DNA of 64,000 nucleotides from Heloderma charlesbogerti. Its lineage: Eukaryota > Chordata > Lepidosauria > Squamata > Helodermatidae. The notes below the pieces were generated by a model. The model did not search any database. It saw nothing but the letters and a program-made list of their open reading frames with translations, and was not told the origin of the DNA. The position numbers and the translations under genes were made by a program. The DNA lies in assembly GCA_026122225.1 (NCBI GenBank), contig JANEZZ010002683.1, forward strand, positions 124,001 to 188,000, written 5' to 3'. Of this stretch, positions 12,001 to 23,246 are shown one piece after another; the stretch's first letter is position 1; every line of letters begins with the position of its first letter.

Positions 12001-12244
12001 ATTCCTTGGCCACTTTTCAAAGAAGAAGACAAGAAATTAACACCAACACTCTCAACTGAGCTCAGAACTGCATGGGAAGATAGTGAAACTGTTTCAGAAC
12101 TAGTGAGATGTTCTGAATGACCCATGCTGGTCAACATCTGGCTGCCGCTTTTTGAATCAGCAGACATTTCTGGGAAATCTTCAAAGGCAGCTCTAGGTAC
12201 ATCATATTGCAGTTGTCTGATCTGGATGTTACAGGAGTATAGAT

Positions 12245-12681
12245 CAGGGTGGGCAACTTGGGAGGATCTGGGGACCATTTTTCACACCCCAGAGCCTGCC
12301 ATTAGCCCTACACACACACCCTATCATCAAAATCACCAGCATACTGCTAAAATCACTGCCGCACTGATTTTGCACCACCAAAATCACTGATGCACAACTA
12401 CTGCACAATTCTGGAAGCATGGAATTTCCATTTCCCCATTAAAACAAGGCATGCAGTGAGTGCACTCCTTGTTTGACAGGCAGATCACACTCCTGGAAGA
12501 CCACGATATGCCATTAAAACATGGTGCATGCTCACAATGTGCCTTGTAAAGGGGAAATGTGGCTTTTTGCTGCTGCCACACTGCTGAAATTTAGCAGCTT
12601 GACAGCAGCATTTTGGGAGACAGCAGGGGCCGCCAAATAGGTTGGAAGACCCTCATGTGGCCCACAGGTTGCCCACTCCTG
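12245..12681. mobile_element. non-autonomous hAT element inside L2
   Basis: The ends CAGGGTGGGCAACTTGG and, inverted, CAGGAGTGGGCAACCT form the CAGGGGTGGGCAA-type terminal repeat common to hAT elements. The flanks are GTATAGAT and GTGTAGAT, an 8-bp duplication with one mismatch. It is 437 bp long with no coding capacity. Confidence 0.8.
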
Positions 12682-13072
12682 GTGTAGATAATGCTATACC
12701 AGCTCTGTTTAGGAGAGATTGCAGTGGTTGCACTAACCTAAGCAGGTGAAAACTGTTTGAGCTACAGACACCACATGGCTGTTCCAACAGTGCTCCCAAA
12801 CTGCAAACCATCTCCTTAAGGACAAGTTAAACTCCACCTCCTTGGTCAGATGAACTACCTGCCAACAGCCCCTGTCTTGTCTGGATTGGGTTTCAGTATA
12901 TTAATCCTCACCCGGTGTGCTACTGACCCCATGCACTTAAATGCAGTCACAGGAGAGGGAGAAACTGGCTTGTGGCAGCAGCAGTGCGAAGGCCATGTTT
13001 AAACCTTTTCCATTGTGCCATTTCTGGATCAAAATCACTCCCCACTTTAATAGAGGGGAAAATACAGTCACA

Positions 13073-13225
13073 ATACAGAAGCAAGGAAGAGTCTTCTGGC
13101 ACCTAAAAATCTATTATGACATTTGCTTTCATGGATTAGAGTCTAGTTCATCATATGAATAGCATTATCTTCACTTTGTAGACTCTAGCTTATGCCATAA
13201 CAACTTTGTTAGTTTTAAAGGTTTT
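13073..13225. repeat. imperfect inverted repeat
   Basis: A block around CTATTATGACATTTGCTTTCATGGATTAGAGTCTAG is mirrored by GACTCTAGCTTATGCCATAACAACTTTGTTAG, giving a hairpin-type element common in reptile DNA. Its family is not assigned. Confidence 0.5.
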
Positions 13226-13304
13226 TACCATATTGGTTTTCATTTCTACTTGTAAACTGCCTTGTGAGGACTTTGTCCTAAAAGGTGGAATCAAAGTATT
13301 ATAA

Positions 13305-13344
<40 letters not shown>
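13305..13344. repeat. (ATAG)n microsatellite
   Basis: About ten units, placed after a TATTATAAATA tail. Confidence 0.95.
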
Positions 13345-13448
13345 TCTCTGTTGTTTTTGGTCTGTCTCTCTCCCCACAATAGGTCAAGTAGGAACTTGGG
13401 GGGAGCAACTGAGGTTGGGGGAAATATTACACATTCCTTTTCCCAGCG

Positions 13449-13757
13449 CCTCTGAGCGCTACACAAGGCTTTTATTGTATGCTCGTAATTGCTCACTCAT
13501 GATAGTTTGCAGGTCCTTTACATGACATTGTCATCCTCCAGGGCCTCTCCCACAGCCTCTATAACGCCATAGGAATCTCGTGTAATTGTGCAATTCTGCG
13601 ATACCACAGCACCAAAATGGAACATATAGAAAGACAGAGAAAGAAAAATTCCAGACAGTAAATGTAAAGGAGCAGATCTTAAACCCGCAAAGAAACCAGA
13701 AGTAGAAGCATTGGTAAAGGTGCGGGTTAAAAGCTTCATGTAGAAAAGCCCTCTGTC
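13449..13757. mobile_element. unclassified MITE, family M2-related, copy c
   Basis: The internal block GTTTGCAGGTCCTTTACATG with CTCCAGGGCCTCTCC matches copy a near 9910. The ends resemble each other inverted (GCGCTACACAAGGCTTTTA versus GGGCTTTTCTACATGAAGC). It is more diverged than copies a and b. Confidence 0.5.
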
Positions 13758-13952
13758 CCAAGCCAGTTTACCCCACCCCACCTCATGGGTACTTATAAAA
13801 AAGATTTGAGTTTCCCAATCATGGATCTCCTGTGTGACATAGTTTGGCCCTCAGAAATGATATGAAACACAGCCCACCATGCATATAGCCAACATTCAGG
13901 CTAACTGATCTGCAGAGACAATAAAACAGGTCAAACCAGAAGGTTTTCACAC

Positions 13953-13958
13953 TTTTAT
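13953..13958 (-). promoter_or_regulatory. candidate poly(A) signal
   Basis: AATAAA on the minus strand followed within 10 nt by GTGTG and then T-rich sequence. It is a candidate end for the PCDH1 transcript. Confidence 0.4.
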
Positions 13959-14190
13959 TGTAAAGCTTTGGGAGGGCTAATTACAGTGGAGTTTGTCATT
14001 CGACAGCTCAGCAAACAAACAGAATGGAAGAGAACAGAAAAGGGCTCACAAGGTATCATGCTCACGGCTCCAAACAAAAAGGATTACAAAGGAATCAATT
14101 GTGCTCATGGTACCTGGGGAGAACTAAGCCCCAGAACCAAAGCCTTCCCAGTGCAAGGGAAATGCATCACATTGAGAGCAATACAACCTT

Positions 14191-14191
<1 letters not shown>

Positions 14192-14234
<43 letters not shown>
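14192..14234. repeat. (GA)n microsatellite
   Basis: About twenty uninterrupted GA units. Confidence 0.95.
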
Positions 14235-14235
<1 letters not shown>

Positions 14236-17200
14236 CAGTACCTAAACATAGGTCACCATCTGAAAAATAGTTGGGTACTCTTTACTCTGCCATAGGATTT
14301 CTCCTTTTAGAAAAAGCTACACCTGCATGTACATAAAACTGTACAAAAAACAAGGCATCACAAGCAAGGAACTGAAATCTCATATAAATAGAACCAACAC
14401 GAAGAGCTACAAAGGGGTTGCTTGGCTTCATCTTACACAGCTGGCCTGGGCCTGGCCTCCCACCTTTGGTTTTACCCCTGGTTTATCCTAGTACAGTGCT
14501 CAAAACTGTCCCCCATTGCCCTTCAATGTGCTTGTCTAGGACCCATGGAGCACCCTTCTTCCTTCCAAGCCCCCACCCTATCCCTGCCAATGTAGGATCT
14601 CTCCTTCTGGCTTTGAATTGTGCAAAATGAGCTTCCCTTGGTGATATCTTGGCCCTTGGAGATTGCCCCACCATGCCCACTCCTGTGGCATCTCCCCATT
14701 CCATGGCAACTTCAATTTTCCTCACCAGTGGCCAATCTCAGTGGCAACACTGTTGCCATCTTCAGATTCCACCTCCCAACCCAAATAACATCTTCATATC
14801 TTCTCCCACACACAAGAGGCAGCACTGCCGTGGTTTTCCTTTTGTGGACCAAGTACTACAGCCTCTTTCTTTTTTCCTCCCTCCCACAGCAAGCAGTCCC
14901 CCCCCCCCCATACCCCAGGGATAATGCCAGGGGAAAGAGGCTGCAGGTTGCCCCTTCTCAAGATGTCAGATATTGTCTGGCAGCCGACTGTGGATTAACC
15001 TGCTTGGTCATCAACACTCAGAAGTCATTGGCCTTAGCCCAGCTAGCAAAGGAATAAGCAGCCCGGGCCTCCTTAGGCTAGCACACATTTTGCTCTAATG
15101 GGCCCTCTGACAAGTACGTCCAAGGATGGAAGCAACTCTTGGATGAGGGCAGCCTTATAACGCCCATTGGCAAGGAATGGACCTGGGCTAGTCTGCCTAG
15201 GATTGAGGCTGCCACCTGTTCTGTTTTTGACTGAACAAGTCCAGCTTATGGATAGGCCTATTTTATTAAAAACAAAAGGTGATAACCTTACCTTGGAACC
15301 ACAGGTATCCTCTTGTCAGTGAGCCTGGCTTCTGCCTATGCCTTCCACAGCAAGGACGTAATAATAAAGAAGAGACTGAGAGGAGGGTCCTGCCCCCCTG
15401 CATACCTTATGGTGGCACTTTAAAGTGTCTAGATAGGACAGTGTATGATTTGGGCCGAGTGGCTGAAGTGCATTTGATCCCTGGGCAGGGCTGATTTAAG
15501 CCAGTATCTACCAGTCTTAGTGCCTTCTACCAACTGAATGGGCATGGAGAAAACTAGGCATTTCAGGACTTCCTGATAAATTAGCCCAGGGCCTCAGGGA
15601 ATGGATCACAAACTGGGGACTCTGGTACTGGAATCCAGTCACCTAGTGCTCTATAGCATGTGGCAGGTTGCCACAGGAGGGAATTGCTGTTCTGCTCTCT
15701 GCTGTTCTTCAGTGTCACCACTGCACACTGTCAAATAATAAGTAAAAGGTGATATCGTAACAATGTGCTCAGCAGGGAGCAGATGGCACAAGGGGGCAGT
15801 AAGGTTCCACATGGTCCTATAAAGCTTCTGAGTCTGGCCTGGCTCCTTGGTATGAGGAACCTGACGACTGCACCCCACTTGCTTCCTGACTTGACTACCA
15901 ACTTGTCTCCGCACTGCCAGCCCTGACACACACATACACAAGTGTACCACAAAAGAAGAGGTATTCCTGCGTATACCACAAGCGGCCTCTCTGCCGTCCT
16001 CTCCTTGCCAGATCCGTTCAAATCAGAATGCTGAACAGAGACACAGCGAGGGAGGGGGATGGCCAGCCTGCCTTCTAAAACACAGCAAAGGAGAACACAT
16101 CTGTGACCCCTGGCAATGTATGAGAAGGGGGGCAGGGCCTATGGGCACCAAAGGAGCGAAGCTAAGAGGACCAAGCTGGGCCCAAACAGTGTCAGCTCAT
16201 CTCGCGGGGAGAGGCCCATGGCTAGAGAGTGTACCAGGGAACTTGTATCCTCGCAGCCATGTGCACTGGAATGTTGTTGGAAGTCCAACAAACACCAGCT
16301 GGCCGACAGGGAAGTGGGTGGGAAGGGATTGCCATGAGCGAGCACTAGGCTACATGGAGCCAGGCCCAACACCATCAGGACAGCTAAGAGTGACTTAAGG
16401 ACCATGTCACTCAAGCAGCCCACACATGGCTGGTGGAGGACACATTCTCCCTTGCCCAAGCAGGGCTGGTCTTTTGAGGGCACTTACTGTTGGGGTTAAT
16501 CATGCAAAGGGTAGTTCCACTGTTCTTCATGGGCCCCTGCTGGAACTGCAATACCACAACAGGACTCCTGCAGTTTGGTAGTATGTGGCTAAACCTGTGG
16601 GACTGGAAGAGAATACTGGAGCCCTTGAAGCTGGCCCTGCGGTCTATAGGCATAGGGAGAGGGGATAACTCCAGCATACAGTGGCCCCATGGCACCCAGT
16701 GCGACCCTGAGTCAACGCTCCATTTCACAAAGGCAATGGTGGCTTACAGGCAGACAAATCAAAGGCCAGAATCATGGCGTTGGGGCCCAATGACCCCATG
16801 AGAATTCCCTGCCTCAGGTGAGGCAGAAGAGATATTGGGAAGTTAGGGGGTTGTACCACCTGAAGAACGGAAGTCTCTTCCGTCTTTCCTACTGGCCCAG
16901 CTCCACTGTCCGTGGGATATGGGCAAAGGAGGACCAGCAGAAAGCCACAGCTACCAGCTCTAGGATTCCCCCACACCTGATGAGAAGAGTTGCTGAAGTC
17001 CGGAAAGAGATTAGGATTTAAAAGCTGTGTAATGCCCTTCTTCCCAGTCCAGCTGACCGGCCAAAGCTCTCCCCGCACAAACCAGTGCCCCATCCTTATT
17101 TACACTGTGGAGGGCAAGGCTGGGCTGGCTGGAAGTGCTTGTGCCCATGTGCTCTTCTGTGTGGTGAAAGATTCAAGCTGGAAATTGCTCCCTGTGGTTT

Positions 17201-17735
17201 TTGTTTGTTTGTTTCAATGTCTTTTTGTTTCAAGGACAATAAAACTTTTGATCAGGCAGGACGCAAATGTCATTCCTAAGATTCATATTTACAGGAGTCT
17301 ACAGTAATAAGAGAGGCAGCTTTCCCGCCTGTACCTGTGCCAGGTGCTCTCAGCCCTGTGCCCAATGGACTCCACCAAGTCTGTGTGGACCTTTGGTAAC
17401 TAAGCCCTCCCCCCCACCCCCAGCCCTGAAGCCATGAGGCCAAGCCCTCTTCACTCGGTTCCCTTCTCCCTCTTCCCAGACATCCAGAGACCACTCTGCC
17501 GAGAGCTTGGTAATTCAGGCTGGTGTCAGTCCTCTTGCCCTGGGAGCAATGAGCATACAAAAGTGTTCCTGTGCCCAGGGCCTGGGCAAGGCATTCTCAC
17601 CTGGCAGGCACAGAACTGCCAGGGTGAGGGATAAAGCATCACAGTTTGAAAAGTCCTTCCTTCTTATTCTCCTTCTTTGAGTTCCAGACATGGGTCTCAG
17701 TGATGTTTTCAGGTACTTCCACCGTCCTCTCAGTC

Positions 17736-18121
17736 TCACAGGTAGATCTCCCGCTTGGCAGTTTGGGAAGATGGTGTGGTGGCTGTCTGGAAGTCCGAGG
17801 TCTGGGTGAGAGGGATTTCCTCCATGGGGGAGTCCTTGCAGGGCTCATGGCTACTGTTGGAGAAGGCACTGTATGTGGGGAGCAGGCGGAGGTTAGCCAT
17901 TTTGGTGTTTCGCTCTTCTGAGAGTCTGGGGCTGCCGTTCCCAACTTGCTCTTGACTCCCTCTGTCTTGATAAGGCACAAATGTAGAGAGTTTGAGGGCA
18001 TTCTTGGGTCGCCGGCTTGGAGAGGACTGACCTGGCATCCAGCAGGTGTCAGAGTGACCAAACTCTGTGCATTCCCGGGTGCAGGTCCCTGTCATGGCTA
18101 CGTCAGGCAGAGGCCGGAGAT
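17736..18121 (-). CDS. PCDH1: protocadherin-1-like, last coding exon (C-terminal cytoplasmic tail)
   Basis: Delta-1 protocadherins are single-pass cell-adhesion proteins; this exon is the end of the cytoplasmic tail of the long isoform. The exon gives about 127 residues. It opens LRPLPDVAMTGTCTREC and contains GHSDTCWMPGQSSPSRR, the conserved CM2 motif region of PCDH1/7/9/11. It then has KLSTFVPYQDRGSQEQ and ends PLTQTSDF through TAKREIYL and a TGA at 17736-17738. From memory of the family, the closest match is PCDH1 rather than PCDH7, 9 or 11. The exon starts in phase 1 (AT completes an Asp codon) after an acceptor at 18122-18123. No frameshift is seen. The extracellular cadherin exon and upstream tail exons were not found in this window, so they must lie beyond 64000 or be unrecognised. 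Confidence 0.9.
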
Positions 18122-18145
18122 CTGCACACAACAAAGGAAAGGGGT
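18122..18145 (-). promoter_or_regulatory. splice acceptor of the PCDH1 last exon
   Basis: The minus strand reads CCCCTTTCCTTTGTTGTGTG then CAG, a pyrimidine tract and AG directly before the exon. Confidence 0.85.
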
Positions 18146-19629
18146 GGAGAAGGATTAAGGCAAACATGTAGCTATGGATGAAGGCATACATAGTGGCTGC
18201 AAGAGCTAAGCTTGAGGCAAGCTCAAAGCAAAATATGCTAGGAGAACGTGCTCAGGAGCAACCTTCCTCACCCATTCTCTCTAGTATAGCAATGCTTCTT
18301 TCCCCGGAAGAGAAGTACTGGAAGAGGGAACTAAAATGTTAAGCAGAGCACTAGTCTTCAAGCTGATCTGTGCCACCAGCAACCAGGTGAAAAGACTGAA
18401 GTCTGGTCTATACATACAACAGAAGCAAGGAAGAATGATTTGGTGCAATCATAACATGGTACACTGTGCCATTTCAGACTGTAGCTATTCGAATGCTCTT
18501 CTAAACCAAACAAAACCCTGCACTTAGAAAACTGGTTCAGCAGTGGATCCTTGTCCCTGATGCAGTTGCTTTTTGACTTGCAGGGAGGGTGTTGTTTTTT
18601 TTTTTAATGTTGCAGGGCAATAATAGGATCCCTTCCATCTGCAGTCTGAAGTGGTATAGCTCACACCAGGGGTGTTGCTAGGTTCTTAAAAGATCTGGGG
18701 CACAGGCCCATAGCACAAATTGTATATATAATATATATCCGAGTCTAAGTGCACCTCTAATATATATGTATGTATGTGTGTGTGTGCATGTGCATGTGGT
18801 GTCCTTGCGTATGTGTATAGATTACATACATACATATGTAAGAAGTGTGCACCCCCCCCCACTTCAACTCATGCCCCAATTCAGCATTTTGTAAAACATC
18901 CCGCTTCTGCTTGGGCCAATTTATAGTTGTACCATTTCAGCTCAGCACCAAACCTGAGTGAAGGTTTGGAAAAATGAGTCTTTATGCTTCCTTCTGACAA
19001 TGGGAAATTAGAAAAAAAAAACCTGTAACTTTTTTCTCTTCATCAGAACTGGATGATAATTTCAGGCATAGTAGGGGATTACACCTGCCCAAAGTCAGAA
19101 AAATAGGTGCAGGGTTATATTTTGATTTTCTTTTAAAGAGAACTGCGAATAACATTTTTATTCCTTAGAAGAATTGGATATGATTTTCTGGATTCATTGC
19201 CCCATCAGAGGAGATCATGTCTGCCAAATTTCAGAATGATAGCCACAGGGGGTTTTGTGCAAGGGTGGCCTTGACATTTTCAGGTCCCCAGAAGAGGTCA
19301 TACTTATCTCCCTATTTTCCTTGTGGACCATTGTTCTGTAAATTACCGACAGCCTAGAGGTGTCCCTAAGTAAGAAACCAGCAAAGTTTCAGAAGGATAG
19401 GTGCAGTTGTTCATGTGGAAGGGCGTTCTCCAATTTGGGGAGGGAGTGATTTGCTTTCCCTTCCCTTCCCCCCTTCCCCAATAGTTTTTGGGTAAGTTTG
19501 TATGAAAATGCATAGGTCATTAGAGGTGTCCCCCAGGCAAGAAACTTGCAAAGTTCCTGAAGGATGTACATGCATGCAGATTTAGAATTACTAGAATTTA
19601 TTTACATTTCACCAATGTTAGCAGCAGGG
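18146..19629. other. intronic sequence, no exon recognised
   Basis: Contains A/T and (GT/AC) low complexity near 18720-18840. At about 19050-19570, phrases such as CAAAATTTCAGAATGATAG and AAAGTTTCAGAAGGATAGG recur. These look like an old interspersed repeat of unknown family. Confidence 0.4.
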
Positions 19630-19757
19630 AACGTGGGTGGGAAGGTGCTATTGCATTCCTGCTTGTGGGTTTCCCGTGGGCATCTGGTGGGCCACTGTGT
19701 GAACAGAATGTTGAACTAGATGGACCTTGGTCTGATGCAGCACAGCTCTTATGTTCT
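19630..19757 (+). repeat. SINE-like interspersed repeat tail
   Basis: The phrase GAACTAGATGGACCTTGGTC with TGATGCAGCACAGCTCTTATG is the common tail of reptilian SINE-type repeats. The head is not recognisable. Confidence 0.45.
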
Positions 19758-20282
19758 TAAACAGAGTGCCTCTGAGCATGTGCAGAATGTTTCTCTTTCA
19801 CTACTGAGCACTTACATTCTCCCCCTACCAATTCTATTCCCCTCCATGCAACCATCCCTCCTCATCCTACCATCCTCCAGCAACTCTTCATAAAAACAGA
19901 TGTCTTGTTTTGTGCAACTCCTCTCTACCTCCTCCTTGTTATGCACAAGCTCTCACTGTATATTCCTCCCCGTAACTTCATTTGTGCCAAAACAGCCAAT
20001 GAATCTGTTTTCAAAACTAGGGTTAAGTTATGGAGAAGCTCTGAGCATGTACTAAATGTCTTTCCCTCACCACTGAAGCTAGAGTTCTTGCAAAATTAAA
20101 ACACACACACACACATACTGTACATGACAAAACATGCATAGGACTGAGCTGAAAGGGCTCAGTTCATTAGATGGAATTGGGCAGTCAGTGTATCAAGCCT
20201 GCAGTACTCACAACTCAGGACTTATTTTTGAGTAAACATGCAGAACATCAGGGTGCAAACCTCCCTGCAAAAGTAACTTGTG

Positions 20283-20362
20283 CTGGAATCCTATGCACAC
20301 TTTCCTGAGGGTAAGCCTCATTAAACATAATGGGACTTTTGAGTAGGCATACATAGGCTTGT
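20283..20362. repeat. short hairpin repeat (AATCCTATGCA type)
   Basis: GGAATCCTATGCACAC is mirrored by GTAGGCATACATAGG, with AAGCCTCATTAAACATAATG at the loop side. This is the same type of hairpin MITE as at 26376 and 43672. Confidence 0.5.
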
Positions 20363-20440
20363 ATAGATAAGCAGTATTTATCTCCCCCCCCTTAAGAAAC
20401 AAACCCCAAACTCCTATTTTTATTAAAGTTTTCTGTTCAG

Positions 20441-20640
20441 AGGAACATAGGAAGCTGCCTTATACCGAGTCAGATCCTGGGTCCATCTAGCCCAGTATTG
20501 TTGACATTGACTGGCAGCAGCGGCTTTCCAGAGTTTCAGGCAGGATTCTTTCCTAGCCCTACCTGGAGATGCTGGGGATTGAATCTGGGACCTTCCGCAT
20601 GCCAAGCAGGTGCTCTACCACTGAGCTACAGCCCTTCCTA
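20441..20640 (-). repeat. tRNA-derived SINE
   Basis: The minus strand starts with CTGTAGCTCAGTGGTAGAGC (A box, complement of about 20612-20632), then GCATGCGGAAGGTCCCAGATT with CAATCCCC (B box, near 20577-20590). It ends TAAGGCAGCTTCCTATGTTCC. The tRNA-like head has lost the ability to fold fully, so it is a SINE and not a tRNA gene. Confidence 0.8.
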
Positions 20641-21495
20641 TTGCTGGATAATGGCAACTGACAAACAAAACAGCCCCAGATTTGTTTCTCTGTGACCACG
20701 TGAACCCACTTTTCTCAAAGACTTGAGTGAGAAGGAGAAAAACCAACCCTCTTGTCTGTGTGTATAAAGTTGAATACAGTTCAGAACTTCTCTTGCCCAC
20801 TGAAGAGAATTCTCTTTAAGAATTCCCCAAGACATGCTCTGGGTGGAATAAAGAAGAGAAAGAAAGAACAGGATAGGGGAAGGAAGAGGAAAAGAAGAAT
20901 GGTGACTGGAAATGTGCTCAGGGGTGGGGAGTAGAGAGAATTCCCTAAGCCAAGTGGCTCCTTTCAGAGAGGTAGTACTTCAGAGGAATTTAGGAGGCTG
21001 TGGAGAGTTTGCAAGGATTGCACGTACTTAAATTAACATTATGAGGTGAGGTGGCTGAGGGCTTTTTCTCATTTTTTTAAAACTGTAGAACCTATTTAAA
21101 AGCCTCAGCAGTTCCTCGATCATGATGCCACATAGTCCTAACCCTCCCTTTGGGATTATATGAGTTCTACAGCTATTTAGGAGAAATTAAAGTGGAGGGG
21201 GAGAAAGAAGTTTGTGGAGGCTGATTGGATCCTTTGCTGTACTGAAGCTACTAAACTTCTACAGAAACCAAAGGTTCCAGTCTGGGGCAGTAAAATCAGA
21301 TGCTGTGTGAAATACCAGTATTTCACATGGAGGTCTTTCTTCCCTTCCTTCTCACTCTTCAAAATTTCATTGCAGGCAAGCTCCCAACAGTGGGCATGTA
21401 AGAGCAGAAAAGAAAAGTAGGGGGAGAGGTTTTTTGCTCCTCAAAAAACAAAAAAGCAAACCAGTACCAGAGATTAGGGATAGTGACCTCCTAAT
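20641..21495. other. unassigned sequence
   Basis: Nothing was recognised. A purine-rich patch lies at 20850-20940. Confidence 0.4.
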
Positions 21496-23246
21496 GGTCA
21501 TTCTCCCCTTCATGGATCACTGCCTTGTTGTGGCGAAGGGGCTTGCGTAACTCAGTGAAGCCATAAGCTATGCCGTGCAGGGCCACCCAAGATGGACAGG
21601 TCATGGTGGAGAGTTCTGACAAAATGTGGTCCACTGGAGAAGGAAATGGCAACCCACTCCAGTATCCTTGCCAAGAAAACCCCATGGAACATATCACAAG
21701 GCTAAAAGAGATGACGCCGGAAGATGAGCCCCTCAGGTCAGAAGGTGTCCAATATACTACTGGGGAAGAGCAGAGGGAATTTCCAAGTAGCGCCAGAAAG
21801 AGTGAAGCAGCTGGGCCAAAGCCGAAAGGACACTCAACTGTGGATGTGTCTGGTGGTGAAAAGAAAGTCCAATGCTGTAAAGAACAATATTGGTTAGGAA
21901 CCTGGAATGTTAGATCAATGAATCAAGGTAAGCTGGAGGTGGTCAAACATGAGATGGCAAGACTGAACATCGACATCTTGGGAATCAGCGAACTAAAATG
22001 GACAGGCATGGGCGAATTTAATTCAGGTGAACCTCATATCTACTACTGTGGGCAAGAATCCCTTAGAAGAAATGGAGTAGCACTCATAGTCAACAAAAGG
22101 GTGGGAAAAGCAGGACTGGGGTACAATCTTAAAAATGATAGAATGATCTCAGTACGAATCCAAGGCAAACCATTCAACATCACAGTAATTCAAGTCTATG
22201 CCCCAACCACTGAGGCCGAAGAAGCTGAGGTTGATTGGTTCTGTGAAGACCTACAACACCTTCTAAAACTAACACCAAAAAAAGATGTCCTCTTCATCAT
22301 AGGGGATTGGAATGTTAAAGTAGGAAGTCCAGAAATCACCGGGATAACAAGCAAGCATGGCCTTGGTGTACAAAATGAAGCAGGACAAAGGCTACTAGAG
22401 TTTTGCCAAGAGAACACGCTGATCATAGCAAACACTCTTTTCCAACAGCACAAGAGACGACTCTACACATAGACATCACCAGATGGTCAGTATCGAAATC
22501 AGATTGATTATGTACTTTGCAGCCAAAGATGGAGAAGCTCTATACAGTCAGTAAAAACAAGACCTGGAGCTGACTGTGGCTCAGATCATGAGCTTCTTAT
22601 TGCAAAATGTTGGCTTAAATTGAAGAACATAGGGGAAACCACTAAACCATTCCGGTATGACCTAAATCATATCCCTTATGAATATACAGTGGAGGTGAGG
22701 AATAGATTTAAGGGATTAGACCTGATAGACAGAGCGCCTGAGGAACTATGGACAGAAGTCCGTAACATTGTTCAGAAGGCAGCAACTCAATCCATCCCAA
22801 AGAAAAAGAAATGCAAGAAAGCAAAGTGGCTGTCTGAGGAGCCTTTACAAGTAGCTGAGGAAAGAGGCGAAAAGAAGCGAAAAGCAAGGGAGAAAGGGGA
22901 AGATATACCCAACTGAATGCAGATTTCCAGAGAATAGCAAGGAGAGACAAGAAGGCCTTCTTAAATGAACAATGCAAAGAAATCGAAGAAAACAATAGAA
23001 TGGGAAAGACTACAGATCTCTTCAAGAAAATCAGAGATCTCAAGGGAATGTTTTGTGCCAAGACGGGCATGATAAAGGACAAAGAAGGCAGGGACCTAAC
23101 AGAAGCAGATGAGATTAAGAAGAGGTGGAAAGAATATACAGAAGAACTATATAGGAAAGATCTTAATGTCCCTGATAGCCATGATAGTGCGGTCACTGAA
23201 CTTGAGCCGGACATCCTAGAGAGTGAAGTCAAGTGGGCCTTTAGTG
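21496..23246 (+). mobile_element. BovB (RTE) LINE, 5' half, inactivated
   Basis: RTE LINEs encode an AP-type endonuclease and RT that nick DNA and prime reverse transcription. The frame from 21570 carries the endonuclease with WNVRSMNQGKLEVVKHEMA, ISELKWTG (catalytic Glu), VYAPTT, and GDWNVKVGS. It is cut by a TAG at 22470-22472. The same frame then continues through SDHELL, the catalytic His block. A linker follows to 22916, then a frame change, then linker again to about 23246. The RT domain is absent: sequence switches to CR1 at 23246. BovB is typical of squamates and ruminants, a main reason for calling this DNA squamate. Confidence 0.9.

Larger units (their letters stand above)
11495..12910 (-). 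mobile_element. old L2 LINE 3' part, antisense
   Basis: The 3' tail lies near 11500 (TTTATTTTATTTG), followed by the L2 3' UTR and decayed RT C-terminus up to a GTCTGGATTGGGTTTCAGT block near 12880. That block corresponds to the conserved region before RT motif E in the younger copy (near 33000). It is interrupted by A/T-rich low complexity (11905-12000) and by a hAT element. Confidence 0.65.
13940..17735 (-). other. probable PCDH1 3' UTR and downstream sequence
   Basis: Downstream of the minus-strand stop codon at 17736-17738 no transposon was recognised for about 3.8 kb, unlike the rest of the window. That fits a long 3' UTR. Minus-strand AATAAA signals occur near 15261-15266 and 13953-13958. 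The second is followed by GTGTG and T/G-rich sequence and looks the better end. The UTR would include a (CT)n tract (14192-14234). The true end cannot be set without transcripts. Confidence 0.45.

Noticed and set aside
14418..17307. Small frames in the 14.4-17.3 kb stretch as separate genes
   Set aside because: None has a recognisable motif. The stretch is better explained as PCDH1 3' UTR or downstream DNA.
20441..20640. tRNA gene
   Set aside because: A and B boxes are present, but the body continues into a SINE tail and the cloverleaf is not complete.
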